Positions 24,335 through 34,304 of a stretch of 64,000 nt of DNA are shown here, piece by piece. The stretch's first letter is position 1, and each line of letters starts with the position of its first letter. Origin of the DNA: Psychrobacillus insolitus (lineage in GTDB: Bacteria; Bacillota; Bacilli; Bacillales_A; Planococcaceae). The notes beneath the pieces were generated by a model. That model was not told the DNA's origin. It searched no databases and was given only the letters and a program-made list of their open reading frames with translations. The DNA is taken from assembly GCF_003254155.1 (NCBI RefSeq), contig NZ_QKZI01000005.1, positions 115,623 through 179,622 on the forward strand, read 5' to 3'. The position numbers and the translations under genes were made by a program.

Positions 24335-25565
24335 ATTTTGGCTGCTCGTCAAGCAACTATATAAACAAAAAGTGAAAGCAAAATCATTTATTTTCTCTAT
24401 CGTACTTTATATAGCAGTTATTAGTGGAGTCATGTTTTGGTCCGATATTAAAGAGGCCTTCTTCCAAGATGAAGCTATGCAAATTGCTTTAGTTAATGAA
24501 ACAAATGCAGAGCTAGAAGGGTTATTTGAGTCTACAAGTGATATTGAATTTACATTTCCAAATGAAGATATAGCTGATTTAGAAAAGCAGGTCATTGACG
24601 GGGAGTATGCCGCAGCAATTTTTGTCAAAGATCAAGAAAATTCATTGGCCGCAGAAATCGCTACATTCGAACCACTGACATTTAATGATCAGTTAAGTAT
24701 ATCTTCTATACTGCAATATGCAGGCAAACTATATGAAGTCCAACAACTAAATTTGACTGCTGAACAGGCAGAAAAAATTCTTCAATCCGAAACGGTTATT
24801 TCAATGAAAAATTTAAACGAACAATCTGTTAGCGGTAAAAGTGAGGACGAAAAAGCTGCCGGTATAGGTGCTTCGTTCTTAGTTGGATTTTTAATCTATT
24901 CGTTTGTCATGACATTCTTATCTATGATTACAACGGAAGTCGCTTCTGAAAAAGGATCGCGTGTATTAGAAGTATTACTTGCAAGTGTGAAGCCGGCCAC
25001 TCATTTTATGGCTAAACTGACAGGAATATTCCTTCTTGCATTAACCCAAATTGCAGCATTACTAATTATTCAAGGACTATTATTTATGTTCATCGATGGC
25101 GGCTCAAAATGGGATCTCGTAATGGAGATAGCCAATGAATTATCCTTGACTTATATTGGATATGCAGTCGCGTTTTTATTGTTAACTATTATTCTTTATC
25201 TAATCCTTGGAGCATTACTAGGCTCTCTTGTTTCCAAAGTAGAAGAAGCTGGCCAAGCAATGATGCCTGCTATGATGCTTGGACTTACTGGATTTTATGT
25301 ATTAATCTCAGGAATGGCTAGTCCCGATACTATGCTCATAAAAGTATTTTCATATATTCCATTCACATCTGGAATGGTTATGCCACTTCGAATTGGGGCA
25401 ACAGATCTCGCGGCATTCCAGCCAATGCTATCCATGCTTATATTAATTGGAACAGTTATACTGTTGTTCCTACTAAGTCTATCGTTCTATAAACGAAGTG
25501 TACTGACATACAGCTCAGGCGGAATCATTCAAAAAATAAAAACAGTTCTTAAAGTAACAACCTAA
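24327..25565 (+). CDS. ABC-2 type permease (NatB/YhaP-like)
   Basis: A 412-residue membrane protein: helix 1 near residue 20, a long extracellular domain (about 40-165), then five or six helices. The sequence TTEVASEKGSRVLEVLLASVKP is the conserved cytoplasmic helix of NatB-like permeases. The start ATG at 24327 lies inside the end of the ATPase gene behind GGTGG, so the pair is translationally coupled. Together they form a complete exporter. A good terminator follows. Confidence 0.85.
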   Translation: MSKFWLLVKQLYKQKVKAKSFIFSIVLYIAVISGVMFWSDIKEAFFQDEAMQIALVNETNAELEGLFESTSDIEFTFPNEDIADLEKQVIDGEYAAAIFVKDQENSLAAEIATFEPLTFNDQLSISSILQYAGKLYEVQQLNLTAEQAEKILQSETVISMKNLNEQSVSGKSEDEKAAGIGASFLVGFLIYSFVMTFLSMITTEVASEKGSRVLEVLLASVKPATHFMAKLTGIFLLALTQIAALLIIQGLLFMFIDGGSKWDLVMEIANELSLTYIGYAVAFLLLTIILYLILGALLGSLVSKVEEAGQAMMPAMMLGLTGFYVLISGMASPDTMLIKVFSYIPFTSGMVMPLRIGATDLAAFQPMLSMLILIGTVILLFLLSLSFYKRSVLTYSSGGIIQKIKTVLKVTT

Positions 25566-25575
25566 TATTTCTTCA

Positions 25576-25611
25576 AAAATCGTGAAAGCTATTCGCTTTT
25601 GCGATTTTTTT
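25576..25611 (+). terminator. Terminator of the NatAB-like operon
   Basis: AAATCGTGAAAGC pairs with GCTTTTGCGATTT around a 5-nt loop, followed by TTTTT. Confidence 0.8.
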
Positions 25612-25668
25612 GGATTCAAATCAATTTTTCTTGCATAAAATAATTCATGAAAGAAGGGATGCGGATAT

Positions 25669-27513
25669 ATGTGTGGAATAACAGGTTGGATACATTTAAA
25701 AAAAGATTTACGAAACGAAATGCCAATTGTGGAAAAAATGACTGAAACATTGAAAAAACGTGGACCAGATGATCATAATATATGGCATGCCCCTCACGTA
25801 CTACTAGGTCATCGTCGTTTAACCGTAGTGGATCCAATTGGTGGAAAGCAGCCTATGGTCAAAACAGTTCAATCTAACCAATATACACTTTCGTATAATG
25901 GGGAACTGTATAATACAGAAGATCTACGAAAAGAATTATTAAAGCGTGGTTATTCTTTTTCCGGGCATTCAGATACGGAAGTGTTATTAACCTCTTATAT
26001 CGAATGGAAAGAAAAATGTATAGACCATTTTAATGGAATTTTTGCTTTTGCAATTTGGGATGACCTGGAACAAAAGCTTTTTATCGCTAGAGACCGACTA
26101 GGTGTTAAACCCCTATTTTATACAGAAAAAAATGGTAGTTTCCTCTTTGGGTCAGAATTAAAAGCTCTCTTGGCACATCCAGATATTTCGGCAAAAATAA
26201 ACCGTGCAGGCTTGTCCGAAGTTATCGGTTTAGGACCATCTCATACTCCTGGATCTGGCGTTTATGGAGGCATCAATGAATTACGCCCTGCTCATGCACT
26301 TACCTTCACCCGAGATGGTCTTCATATTTGGCGCTACTGGAACGTAGAAAGCAAACAACATACAGACTCATTGGATGAAACTACTGATCGTGTTCGTTTC
26401 CTAGTAACGGACGCTGTAGAACGACAACTCGTATCAGATGTACCCCTTTCTACCTTTTTGTCAGGTGGCATAGACTCCAGTATCATCACAGCAATTGCAG
26501 CGAATGCATATGCGAAAGACGGCAAAGGACCTCTTCACACATACTCCATTGACTACGAAAATAATAGCCAACATTTTCAAGGGAATGCTTTCCAACCCAG
26601 TCAAGATGCGCCTTGGATACAAAAAGTATCTGACTATCATCATACAAATCACCATTTTTCCGTCATAAGTCAAAATGAATTGGCTGAATACTTAACCGAA
26701 GCTGTCCACGTTCGAGATCTCCCTGGGATGGCGGATATTGACTCTTCGCTCCTTTGGTTCTGTAAAGAGATAAAGCAAGATTTCACGGTCGGTTTATCTG
26801 GAGAATGTGCGGATGAAATATTTGGTGGATATCCTTGGTTCCATACAGTAGCTGAATCTGAGAATGAATTCCCTTGGATTCGTTCTCAAAATGAGCGCAA
26901 CTCTTTACTCAATGATAGCTGGCAAAAGAAGCTTCACATAGATGACTATATACAACATGCATATCTAACTTCTATTGCAGAAACTCCCCAGTTAGAAGGT
27001 GAATCTGCAATCGACCGTAAACGCCGAGAATTATTTTATCTGAATATGACTTGGTTTATGACCACTTTACTAGAACGTAAAGACCGAATGAGTATGGGAG
27101 CAAGTCTCGAAGTTCGTGTTCCATTTGCAGATCATCGTTTAGTCGAATACGTCTGGAATATTCCATGGGAGTATAAAATGGTTGGCAATCAAGAAAAAGG
27201 TATTTTGCGAAAAGCACTTCAAGGAGTGCTTCCCAAAGACGTTCTTCAACGCAAAAAAAGCCCTTATCCTAAAACACATAATCCCGTTTATTCGGAAAAA
27301 ATACAAAGCATGTTAAAAGAACAATTAAAAGATAAAAATTCCGTTCTTCATGAACTTTTTCATGCAGAGCGTCTAACTGATTTAATCGATTCTAACGGGT
27401 CTGCATTTAAAGCTCCTTGGTTCGGCCAGTTGATGTCTGGACCTCAGTTATTAGCATACTTAGCTCAGATGCATATTTGGTTTAAAGACTATAACGTTCA
27501 GCTTGTAGATTAA
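25669..27513 (+). CDS. asnB: Asparagine synthase, glutamine-hydrolysing
   Basis: A 614-residue enzyme making asparagine from aspartate, glutamine and ATP. The N-terminal glutaminase domain starts MCGITGWI, with nucleophile Cys2 exposed after Met removal, then RGPDDHNIW and the SYNGELYN loop. The synthetase domain carries the pyrophosphate loop SGGIDSS and the VGLSGECADEIFGGYPW motif. The length is that of the AsnB/AsnO (YisO) group. AAGAAGGGA ribosome binding site. Monocistronic. I saw no T-box before it. Confidence 0.93.
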   Translation: MCGITGWIHLKKDLRNEMPIVEKMTETLKKRGPDDHNIWHAPHVLLGHRRLTVVDPIGGKQPMVKTVQSNQYTLSYNGELYNTEDLRKELLKRGYSFSGHSDTEVLLTSYIEWKEKCIDHFNGIFAFAIWDDLEQKLFIARDRLGVKPLFYTEKNGSFLFGSELKALLAHPDISAKINRAGLSEVIGLGPSHTPGSGVYGGINELRPAHALTFTRDGLHIWRYWNVESKQHTDSLDETTDRVRFLVTDAVERQLVSDVPLSTFLSGGIDSSIITAIAANAYAKDGKGPLHTYSIDYENNSQHFQGNAFQPSQDAPWIQKVSDYHHTNHHFSVISQNELAEYLTEAVHVRDLPGMADIDSSLLWFCKEIKQDFTVGLSGECADEIFGGYPWFHTVAESENEFPWIRSQNERNSLLNDSWQKKLHIDDYIQHAYLTSIAETPQLEGESAIDRKRRELFYLNMTWFMTTLLERKDRMSMGASLEVRVPFADHRLVEYVWNIPWEYKMVGNQEKGILRKALQGVLPKDVLQRKKSPYPKTHNPVYSEKIQSMLKEQLKDKNSVLHELFHAERLTDLIDSNGSAFKAPWFGQLMSGPQLLAYLAQMHIWFKDYNVQLVD

Positions 27514-27515
27514 TT

Positions 27516-27560
27516 AGAAAAGCGGAAGCGCCTATTACTGCGTAAGGCAGGCAAATGGGC
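27516..27560 (+). repeat. Dispersed palindromic repeat, copy B (left end only)
   Basis: AGAAAAGCGGAAGCGCCTAT and a GGCAGGCAAATGGG segment match the left end of copies C and D. The remainder is absent or diverged. It starts 3 nt behind the asnB stop codon. Confidence 0.7.
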
Positions 27561-28005
27561 GTTTTCTGTTCACTTTGGACCAAACTGTGTCCTGTCCCTG
27601 TTTCAGACTCAAACGTTTCATAGGCTTGTGGCTGACTCCTGGGCGCGATCATAAAAGCCATCCCAAATATTTTGATTTGCATGGCCCTGAATCATCAAAA
27701 ATAAATTAGACACCTACAATTGCTACATGTTTAACTTTTCTATTTAAATTTTTAATCCTGATTTATAAAATATAGCAAAATGACTATACGACTTATCCGA
27801 AAATAAGTGCCAAAAGAGACTTTTCTCCTAGATTTGTACTTATTTTAAAATATGTCGTATGTGGATTTTGGCCATTTTTGAGGTTTGGGAGTTTTTTTGG
27901 GTGGGTTCGTTTTAGGAGTACTTTCTTGTTTTAGCAACATTCCCACTTTTAGTTTGTAAATCTTGCAGCTCCTCTCTTCTTAACAAAAGCTTCTACACGA
28001 TGACT
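27561..28005. other. Gene-free stretch between asnB and dapL
   Basis: These 445 bases contain no convincing gene. The open frame across 27482-27682 on the minus strand lies over the repeat and the asnB end and has no ribosome binding site. The only structure I see is the inverted repeat at 27788-27858. Confidence 0.5.
27788..27858. repeat. Long imperfect inverted repeat (23-nt arms)
   Basis: ACGACTTATCCGAAAATAAG at the left pairs with CTTATTTTAAAATATGTCGT at the right with a few mismatches. Inside is a smaller AAAAG-AGA-CTTTT hairpin. There is no T run and no adjacent gene end. Possibly a miniature mobile element or a structured RNA; function unknown. Confidence 0.6.
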
Positions 28006-28044
28006 AAAAAGGGGTTATCCTAAAGAATAGGATAACCCCTTTTA
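28006..28044 (-). terminator. Terminator of the dapH-dapL operon
   Basis: AAAAGGGGTTATCCTA pairs with TAGGATAACCCCTTTT around a short AAGAA loop directly behind the dapL stop. T runs occur on both strands. Confidence 0.85.
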
Positions 28045-29172
28045 CTATTTGCTATCTATTTCACGAAAGTAAGACGCAACAAACGGTATTAGATAATCAA
28101 TAATTGCTTCATTCGGATTTAACTTTGCATGATGCAGTCCATAAGGTGAATCTACCCCTGCCCAAAATAACACCCCTGGAATTTCTTCTAGAAAGAAACC
28201 GAAATCTTCACCTGTCATTGCAGCGCCACAAAGAATTCCATTCGTTGACGAATCTTGCTCAGCAAATGCTAAAAACTCAGTTGCAAGTGTTTCATCATTT
28301 TTTACTTGATAATAAGTAAACCCAAAATCAAGCTGTATTTCACAATCAAATGCAATTTCAGTTGCTCGACATAATGACTCAATCTTCTCTTTAATAATCG
28401 TCATCGTTTCTGCATCCATTGCTCTAAAGGTTCCTTCTAATCTTGCCTTACCTGAAATAATGTTTTGAACAGTGCCTGAGGTCATTTTCCCTATTGTTAC
28501 AACAGCTGGTTCCATTGGGTTTAACGTTCGGCTCACAATTGTTTGTAACTGAAGGAGAAGTGTTGCAGCCGCAATGGACATATCTCTAGATTGATGAGGG
28601 TATGCTGCATGGCCTTCTGTTCCAATTAAATCAATAAAAAGCTCTGATGTATTGGCAAATAACAGACCCGGACGAGTTGCAACAGTTCCTACAGGATATT
28701 CAGGTGCAATGTGAAATGCGAAAATTTGATCCGGAATTAGCTCTGGATGCTCAGACTTCAACCACTCTCTCATTGGAAAAGCTCCGCCCGGTCCTTCTTC
28801 AGCTGGCTGAAAAATAATCACGATATGATCATTTATTGGATTTTCCACAAAGTTTCTTAGCAATCCTATTGCAATCGTCATATGCACATCATGACCACAA
28901 GCGTGCATTTGACCTTCATGCTCTGATTTAAAAGCAAGACCGGTAGCTTCTGGAATTGGTAGGCCGTCAATATCCGTTCTCCAGCCAATTGTTTTATTCC
29001 CTTGCAAACCTTCTACTTTTACAACAATTCCTGTTTTCCAGGGAATGATTGTAAGTCTATCTTGGGGTAACTCAAGAATTCGTTCAAGTAAATAAGCATT
29101 CGTTTTTACTTCTTGAAAGCCAAGCTCAGGAATACGATGCAAATCACGCCTAATATCTAGTAAAGATTTCAT
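28045..29172 (-). CDS. dapL: N-acetyldiaminopimelate deacetylase
   Basis: A 375-residue metallo-amidohydrolase (M20 family). It keeps MHACGHDVHM (metal ligands), FQPAEEGPGGA (catalytic Glu) and a C-terminal MTGEDFGFFLEEIPG motif. It removes the acetyl group from N-acetyl-LL-diaminopimelate in the acetylase branch of lysine and cell-wall diaminopimelate synthesis. The start at ATG 29172 follows AGAGGTG; the open frame upstream to 29235 overlaps dapH. Only 10 nt behind dapH, so co-transcribed. In B. subtilis the orthologue was called ykuR. Confidence 0.92.
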   Translation of the reverse strand: MKSLLDIRRDLHRIPELGFQEVKTNAYLLERILELPQDRLTIIPWKTGIVVKVEGLQGNKTIGWRTDIDGLPIPEATGLAFKSEHEGQMHACGHDVHMTIAIGLLRNFVENPINDHIVIIFQPAEEGPGGAFPMREWLKSEHPELIPDQIFAFHIAPEYPVGTVATRPGLLFANTSELFIDLIGTEGHAAYPHQSRDMSIAAATLLLQLQTIVSRTLNPMEPAVVTIGKMTSGTVQNIISGKARLEGTFRAMDAETMTIIKEKIESLCRATEIAFDCEIQLDFGFTYYQVKNDETLATEFLAFAEQDSSTNGILCGAAMTGEDFGFFLEEIPGVLFWAGVDSPYGLHHAKLNPNEAIIDYLIPFVASYFREIDSK

Positions 29173-29182
29173 ACAGCACCTC

Positions 29183-29887
29183 TTATAATTGACGTAGTTC
29201 TTGCATAATTTCTGTTTTAGATCTTGTTTGATCATCGATATCTTTAATTACTTTTGCAGGCATACCAGCAACTACCGTGTACGGGGGAACATCTTTTGTT
29301 ACTACTGCTCCAGCAGCAACAACCGCACCTTTACCAACTCTGCAGCCCTCTAATACAACTGCATTTGCACCGATTAATACATCATCTTCAATTATTACTG
29401 GCAATGCAGATGGTGGCTCAATAACTCCAGCAAGTACTGTTCCTGCTCCAATATGACAGTTCTTCCCTACTGTTGCACGTCCTCCAAGAATAGCACCCAT
29501 ATCAATCATAGTACCTTCTCCAATAACAGCACCAATATTAATAACTGCACCCAACATAATAACCGCATTGTCTCCAATACTCACTTGATCACGAATAATA
29601 GCACCTGGTTCAATACGTGCATTAATGCCTTTTAAATCTAATAATGGAATAGCAGAATTTCTACTTTCATTTTCAATAACAAGGTCTTCAATTTTCTCTT
29701 TATTTGCAGTCAGAACTGGTTCAATTTCAGACCATTCACCAAATAAGACAGCTGAGTTTCCTTCTCCAAATACTTTTGTATTTTCGCCAAAAGGTAACTT
29801 ATCAATTGCTTGCCCTTTTATATATACCTTCACTTTTGTCATTTTTTTTGCATGTTGAATATAAGAAATAATTTCATGTGCGTTCAT
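29183..29887 (-). CDS. dapH: 2,3,4,5-tetrahydropyridine-2,6-dicarboxylate N-acetyltransferase
   Basis: A 234-residue left-handed beta-helix acetyltransferase. The C-terminal half shows hexapeptide repeats ([20 protein letters not shown] and onward), while the N-terminal about 80 residues are the DapH-specific domain ([18 protein letters not shown]). It acetylates tetrahydrodipicolinate with acetyl-CoA, the first step of the acetylase branch to diaminopimelate. GGAGAA ribosome binding site. First gene of a two-gene operon with dapL. I looked for a lysine riboswitch upstream and found no room or motif for one. Confidence 0.93.
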   Translation of the reverse strand: MNAHEIISYIQHAKKMTKVKVYIKGQAIDKLPFGENTKVFGEGNSAVLFGEWSEIEPVLTANKEKIEDLVIENESRNSAIPLLDLKGINARIEPGAIIRDQVSIGDNAVIMLGAVINIGAVIGEGTMIDMGAILGGRATVGKNCHIGAGTVLAGVIEPPSALPVIIEDDVLIGANAVVLEGCRVGKGAVVAAGAVVTKDVPPYTVVAGMPAKVIKDIDDQTRSKTEIMQELRQL

Positions 29888-30174
29888 TTTTCATTCTCCA
29901 TTCCTTCTTAAAACATGTGCTAATTGTACAGGAATTATTGTGAAAAATCACTTATTATCAAGCGTTTTTATCTAATTTTTTGAAAAGTAAATCATTATAC
30001 CTGAATGGATATTTAGAAAGTCTAATGCTCAAAATCCAAGCTTATTACTTGTTGAATTCTAGCTCATTTTGACAATTTCCCGGGAAATAGCAAGATAAAA
30101 AGATTAATTTATTTACATTCTCGACATTTAATCATATAATGAAAATAAATCCCATAAGAAAAGTAGGTTTTAGT

Positions 30175-30594
30175 ATGAAAACAATTCCAAAGCCTTTAGT
30201 AATGGCCAATCAATGGACTATTGTTTTATCTGTCATTATTGCGCTTATCACACAATCTGCGTGGATTTTACTCATTCCATTAATCGCAAATCTCTCTAGT
30301 CTCTTGACTGGATTCCATCCAATTTTAGTAGTTGTAAAACGCTTTTTATCTAAGCCAGCAAATCAATATATTCAAGAGGACCGTGCGCAACTTCGATTCA
30401 ATCAGTGGTTAGCTGTTGGCTTTTTATTTGTTGCTAGTCTTAGTTTTATATTAAACCAGATAGTATTATTTAATATCGCAACTGTTATGGTCGGTTTAGC
30501 AGCACTCATCGCAATTTTAGGATTCTGTGTTGGCTGTTTCGTTCGTTTCCAATACCAACAATGGAATTATAGAAGAAAAAATACAGTGTCATGA
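30175..30594 (+). CDS. DUF4395 membrane protein
   Basis: A 139-residue protein with four hydrophobic segments and the family's cysteine pair in GFCVGCFVRFQ near the C-terminus. The N-terminal IPKPLVMANQWTIVLSVIIA matches the DUF4395 start. The role is unknown; the CxxC next to a membrane helix suggests thiol chemistry, which is inference. I chose ATG 30175 because it follows AAGTAGG and begins at the conserved region; an ATG at 30139 is possible. Confidence 0.8.
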   Translation: MKTIPKPLVMANQWTIVLSVIIALITQSAWILLIPLIANLSSLLTGFHPILVVVKRFLSKPANQYIQEDRAQLRFNQWLAVGFLFVASLSFILNQIVLFNIATVMVGLAALIAILGFCVGCFVRFQYQQWNYRRKNTVS

Positions 30595-30616
30595 AAAAAA
30601 CCAATCTTATGTATTA

Positions 30617-30653
30617 AAAAAGAAAGCTAAGAATAAATCCTTAGCTTTCTTTT
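30617..30653. terminator. Bidirectional terminator between the DUF4395 gene and the yebC-like gene
   Basis: AAAAGAAAGCTAAG pairs with CTTAGCTTTCTTTT around a short loop, with T runs on both strands. Confidence 0.85.
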
Positions 30654-30656
30654 CTA

Positions 30657-31379
30657 TTACTCTCCCAAGTCTACGTTATGGTAAACCTGTTGAACGTCTT
30701 CTAGATCTTCTAGTGCATCAATCATTTTTTCAAATTGTGCAAGGTCATCTGCGTCTAATACTAGATCATTTTGCGCAAGCATTGTTAGCTCAGCTACAGT
30801 AAAATCTGTAACTCCAGAATCTCTTAATGATTCTTGTACAGCATGAAATTGGTCTGGTTCTGCATAGACGATTACTGCATCTTCTTCTTCTTCTAAAATG
30901 TCACGAGCATCTACGTCCGCTTCCATCAAGATTTCTAACACATCATCCGCTGATTTCCCTTCAATCCCAATGACAGCAGTTGCGTCAAACATATAAGCAA
31001 CCGAACCACTTACACCCATATTACCGCCATTTTTACCAAATGCAGCTCTTACATCAGATGCAGTACGGTTTACGTTATTTGTTAACGCGTCTACGATTAC
31101 CATAGAACCTCCTGGACCAAAACCTTCGTAACGAAGTTCATCAAAGCTCTCTTCCGATCCACCTTTTGCTTTTTCAATCGCTTTATCAACAATATGCTTT
31201 GGCACACTGTATGTTTTTGCACGCTCTAATACTACTTTTAATGCTTGGTTAGAAGTAGGATCAGGTTCACCTTGTCTTGCAGCAACGTATATTTCACGTC
31301 CAAATTTCGCATAAATACGGCTAGTATTTGCATCCTTGGAAGCTTTCTTTTCTTTGATATTATTCCACTTACGACCCAT
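30657..31379 (-). CDS. YebC/PmpR-family regulator (YeeN/YeeI type)
   Basis: A 240-residue protein of the YebC family: [20 protein letters not shown] at the start, [20 protein letters not shown] in domain 2 and [15 protein letters not shown] in the middle. The opening MGRKWNNIK (rather than MAGHSKW) marks the YeeI/YeeN subgroup. YebC proteins were first described as DNA-binding regulators; recent work links several to relief of ribosome stalling. No conserved partner gene is seen here. Confidence 0.9.
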   Translation of the reverse strand: MGRKWNNIKEKKASKDANTSRIYAKFGREIYVAARQGEPDPTSNQALKVVLERAKTYSVPKHIVDKAIEKAKGGSEESFDELRYEGFGPGGSMVIVDALTNNVNRTASDVRAAFGKNGGNMGVSGSVAYMFDATAVIGIEGKSADDVLEILMEADVDARDILEEEEDAVIVYAEPDQFHAVQESLRDSGVTDFTVAELTMLAQNDLVLDADDLAQFEKMIDALEDLEDVQQVYHNVDLGE

Positions 31380-31474
31380 AAAATCCCACTCTCTTCCAAT
31401 TAAATTTATACTGTAATATTATACATGAATTTTGCATTAAGTAGCAAAACTATTACATTAACTTCCAATACTTC

Positions 31475-31903
31475 TCAGTTGCTCGGGTATAAATCTCGTA
31501 AAAACGTAATAGATTGGTTTATCAATTCTTTGAGAACTTCTACGTCAATATCATCTACTTTGTTTATATACACGCATGATTTCCCTGAAGTATATTTACC
31601 AAATCTCTTTAATGTTTCTTCGCGTTCCGTGTCACCAGTTGCAAAGTACAGACTAATTTTTGCTTTTCTTGGAGAGAAACCAACCAGCGGCGCATCCCCT
31701 TCATGACCAGTTGCATATTTATAATGATATGTTCCAAATCCAATAATACTTGGTCCCCACATTTTGGCCTCAAATCCTGAAGTTTCCTCAAAAATTTCTA
31801 GAAGTTTATATGCGTCCTTCCGCTTTTTCGGACTGTCTACCTTTTCAATGAACTCCACAACACCATGATCCGTTTCCTTTGTCTTCTGCTCATACCTTGC
31901 CAA
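31475..31903 (-). CDS. DUF1801 domain protein
   Basis: A 142-residue soluble protein with the YdhG/DUF1801 core: EETSGFEAKMWGPSIIGFG, then RKAKISLYFATG and LKRFGKYTSGKSCVYINKV. Function unknown; the fold is frataxin-like in distant relatives. The start is TTG at 31903, placed 6 nt behind AGGAGAGGTG; no ATG fits as well. It stands between two unrelated genes on the same strand, 95 nt upstream of the yebC-like start. Confidence 0.75.
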   Translation of the reverse strand: MARYEQKTKETDHGVVEFIEKVDSPKKRKDAYKLLEIFEETSGFEAKMWGPSIIGFGTYHYKYATGHEGDAPLVGFSPRKAKISLYFATGDTEREETLKRFGKYTSGKSCVYINKVDDIDVEVLKELINQSITFLRDLYPSN

Positions 31904-31947
31904 TTAGCACCTCTCCTTTCCAATCTACCGTTATTACTAAAAGAAAA

Positions 31948-31978
31948 AGAGCCTATTCTTAAAAGAATACAGACTCTT
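31948..31978 (-). terminator. Terminator of the UPF0316 gene
   Basis: On the minus strand GAGTCTGTATTCTT / AAGAATAGGCTC is followed by TTTTTCTTTT. Just beyond the stop codon at 31985. Confidence 0.7.
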
Positions 31979-31984
31979 CTCATT

Positions 31985-32512
31985 TTATTTAGTTGATTTT
32001 AATAAGAATCCACCGTTAAATCTAGATGGCTCATAAGAAATGATGAAAGCTTTTGGAGACAATGATTTAATATAATCTTTTAGCTTTATTTCATTTTTAC
32101 GTTTTGCTAATACTTTCATACACAGTCGTTTGCCATCTTTCCCATCCGCTACCCATGATGTTACTCCATAGCCTTTTGCTCTAATTTGAAGAGGTAGTTC
32201 TATTTCTAAAGAATCAACAATTACATCAAATACGACATAACCTAGCGCTAAGCGACTTTCAATAATACTTCCACAATATACTCCTAATCCAAAACCAATA
32301 CAGTAAGCAACCATATTCCATGGATTGTCTAGGTTATCAAGTACAATCGTTAACCCCATAAGATATATAAACACTTCTACCGTCGATAATAATGACGCAA
32401 CAACTTTATAGCCTTTGATAACCATAATAAGTCGTAAAGTAGTAAGAGTCATATAAACAACATTTATAATGATGATTAATAAAATAATCGAAAAATCCAT
32501 ACTATTTTTCAC
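31985..32512 (-). CDS. UPF0316 membrane protein (YebE-like; DUF5698 + DUF2179)
   Basis: A 175-residue protein with three membrane segments (residues about 6-95; motif TTLRLIMVIKGYKVVASLLS) and a cytoplasmic DUF2179 domain (about 105-170; QIRAKGYGVTSWVADGKDGK). It matches Bacillus YebE in length and order. DUF2179 domains bind cyclic di-AMP or cyclic di-GMP in some relatives, but no function is established for this family. GTG 32512 is listed; the ATG four codons later is equally possible, as the GGGAG site is at awkward spacing to both. Confidence 0.8.
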   Translation of the reverse strand: MKNSMDFSIILLIIIINVVYMTLTTLRLIMVIKGYKVVASLLSTVEVFIYLMGLTIVLDNLDNPWNMVAYCIGFGLGVYCGSIIESRLALGYVVFDVIVDSLEIELPLQIRAKGYGVTSWVADGKDGKRLCMKVLAKRKNEIKLKDYIKSLSPKAFIISYEPSRFNGGFLLKSTK

Positions 32513-32620
32513 TTCTCCCTTTTGTACAATGACTTTCTTCCATCTTTCAAGTCATTATACAGGAGTTCGCATTTAATGGAATTAGGTTTACTTAAATTTT
32601 ACATAAATAGAGCATTTGTC

Positions 32621-34216
32621 TTACTTTTTATAATAGACTCGAGAAACAAGTAAACCAACAATTCCCAAAACGATGAAGAGAAGCGCCTTGATTGGCACAG
32701 TTACAAATGAAATATCAAAAAGTATTATTTTTGCAAGGGTGAAAAATAAGATTCCCACACCTACGTACTTCCCTTGTTGCAACGAAAGTCGACCACTCAA
32801 TAGCATGAATAAAACTGCCGTTATAATCCATAATGCGCTAGTAAATACACGTTCTAAGTTACTTCCAACGTCACCTGCCACTAGTGAACCAATCATATAT
32901 AAAAAATATAAAAACAAAGCTGCAAAATAAGGCACCCCAATATTTCGAACGACCACGCTTTGCTTGTTATTAAGTGAAATATAATACACTAAAAAACTCG
33001 TTCCTACTAAAAACACAATCCAGTGGAGCATTCCCCATGATAACCAATCGTCAATTGAATAATTGGAGATATACATCAACGCGAAGAAATAGGCTATTGT
33101 AGCAAGAATTATGTGAAGCGTGTTATTGAATTTTTTATAAACATATAAATAGACGAGACTTAAGCCAATTAGTCCTTCGAAAAACAAGTCTTCTAATTGA
33201 AGCTGTACGAGATATAGCAAGGCTAAGGATGCATTCGCAATGAATATTGGTGTCCGTATGACATCCTTTTGGTATTTATACAAGCATGCACCATATATAA
33301 GTCCAATTATTACGATAATAATAGATGCTTCGTTGGTCGTGAAAATAAGTTCAATCCAAATCAACGAAACTAGCATGACAGAAAAAAGTGTGTATGCTAA
33401 ATCTCTTAACATCTGTTTGGAAAGTAAAATTCCAATTAGTAACGCACCTTGCTGTACGAAAACAGGTAATATATAAAGCAATTTATGTTCTTCTAAATTC
33501 CCTGAAAACAAAGTAAAGGTGATCAATGCAATTTGTAGGAATACTACAGAAACATAGAATAACAATTTATAACCAAGCCTTAAAGCAATCCATAAGAATA
33601 GCGTAAAGAGAATGGCTTCATAAAAAGAAAAAACAGCTATATTCGGTGAAGTACTCTTTATTAAAAATGGTACAAATACTCCTCCAACAGTAGAAACTAT
33701 TCCGATACCCTGTGATTTATAACGATACGTAAAGAATAACCCTAACATAATCCATAGAATATTTAACAAAAAGGAAGTAGTAGGTCCTGTCATAGCATAC
33801 AGTTGATGCATAGCAAAAGTGGTCAGCATCAATACAGGGATAGCTCCTCCTAAGAGCATTTGCCCCAAACTTTTGCGACTTTGTTTTATTTGCCACACAC
33901 CTAATCCAATTAACACCAATCCAACCACATATCCTAGCATTACTTTCACTGGTGCAGTTAAAATACCATAATCAGAAACAGCTTTAAAGCCCCAAAGAAC
34001 TCCGATGATAAACACAACAATAAATAATGGCGGGAGGATTTTTTGGAAAATAAGGATATCCCATTCTACAGGTTTTTTCTCTGCCTGGGTTACATATTGT
34101 TGCTGTTGCTTATCCGGATAAACAATTGAGCTACTGAGCTGTAATCCCTCTTCTAAAAGACGAACCCGCTCTTCTAATTGTTCTAGTCGCTTTTCCATCA
34201 TTTTATTCTCTTCCAT
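32621..34216 (-). CDS. DUF2339 polytopic membrane protein
   Basis: A 531-residue protein with an N-terminal cytoplasmic coiled coil (MEKRLEQLEERVRLLEEGLQ), a Gln-rich linker (KQQQQYVTQ), then about fourteen hydrophobic segments. The block GVWQIKQSRKSLGQMLLGGA followed by TYRYKSQGIGIVSTVGGVF is characteristic of DUF2339. The function is unknown; some members are annotated as possible envelope-stress or cell-wall proteins. AAGGAGA ribosome binding site upstream of the ATG. It probably forms its own transcript. Confidence 0.8.
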   Translation of the reverse strand: MEENKMMEKRLEQLEERVRLLEEGLQLSSSIVYPDKQQQQYVTQAEKKPVEWDILIFQKILPPLFIVVFIIGVLWGFKAVSDYGILTAPVKVMLGYVVGLVLIGLGVWQIKQSRKSLGQMLLGGAIPVLMLTTFAMHQLYAMTGPTTSFLLNILWIMLGLFFTYRYKSQGIGIVSTVGGVFVPFLIKSTSPNIAVFSFYEAILFTLFLWIALRLGYKLLFYVSVVFLQIALITFTLFSGNLEEHKLLYILPVFVQQGALLIGILLSKQMLRDLAYTLFSVMLVSLIWIELIFTTNEASIIIVIIGLIYGACLYKYQKDVIRTPIFIANASLALLYLVQLQLEDLFFEGLIGLSLVYLYVYKKFNNTLHIILATIAYFFALMYISNYSIDDWLSWGMLHWIVFLVGTSFLVYYISLNNKQSVVVRNIGVPYFAALFLYFLYMIGSLVAGDVGSNLERVFTSALWIITAVLFMLLSGRLSLQQGKYVGVGILFFTLAKIILFDISFVTVPIKALLFIVLGIVGLLVSRVYYKK

Positions 34217-34304
34217 ATAATGTCTCCTTTTGTTGTGACCTCTTACTCTATAGTATTAGACAAATGGTGAGAATATCCTTTATTCCTAAACCTTTATATA
34301 TGAC

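Noticed and set aside
25566..25668. T-box leader upstream of asnB
   Set aside because: Only about 100 nt including the previous terminator; no T-box motif.
27482..27682. Minus-strand frame across the asnB end and repeat B
   Set aside because: No ribosome binding site, composed of repeat sequence, antisense to asnB.
29888..30174. Lysine riboswitch upstream of dapH
   Set aside because: The region is short and AT-rich and lacks the conserved L-box stems or an attenuator hairpin.
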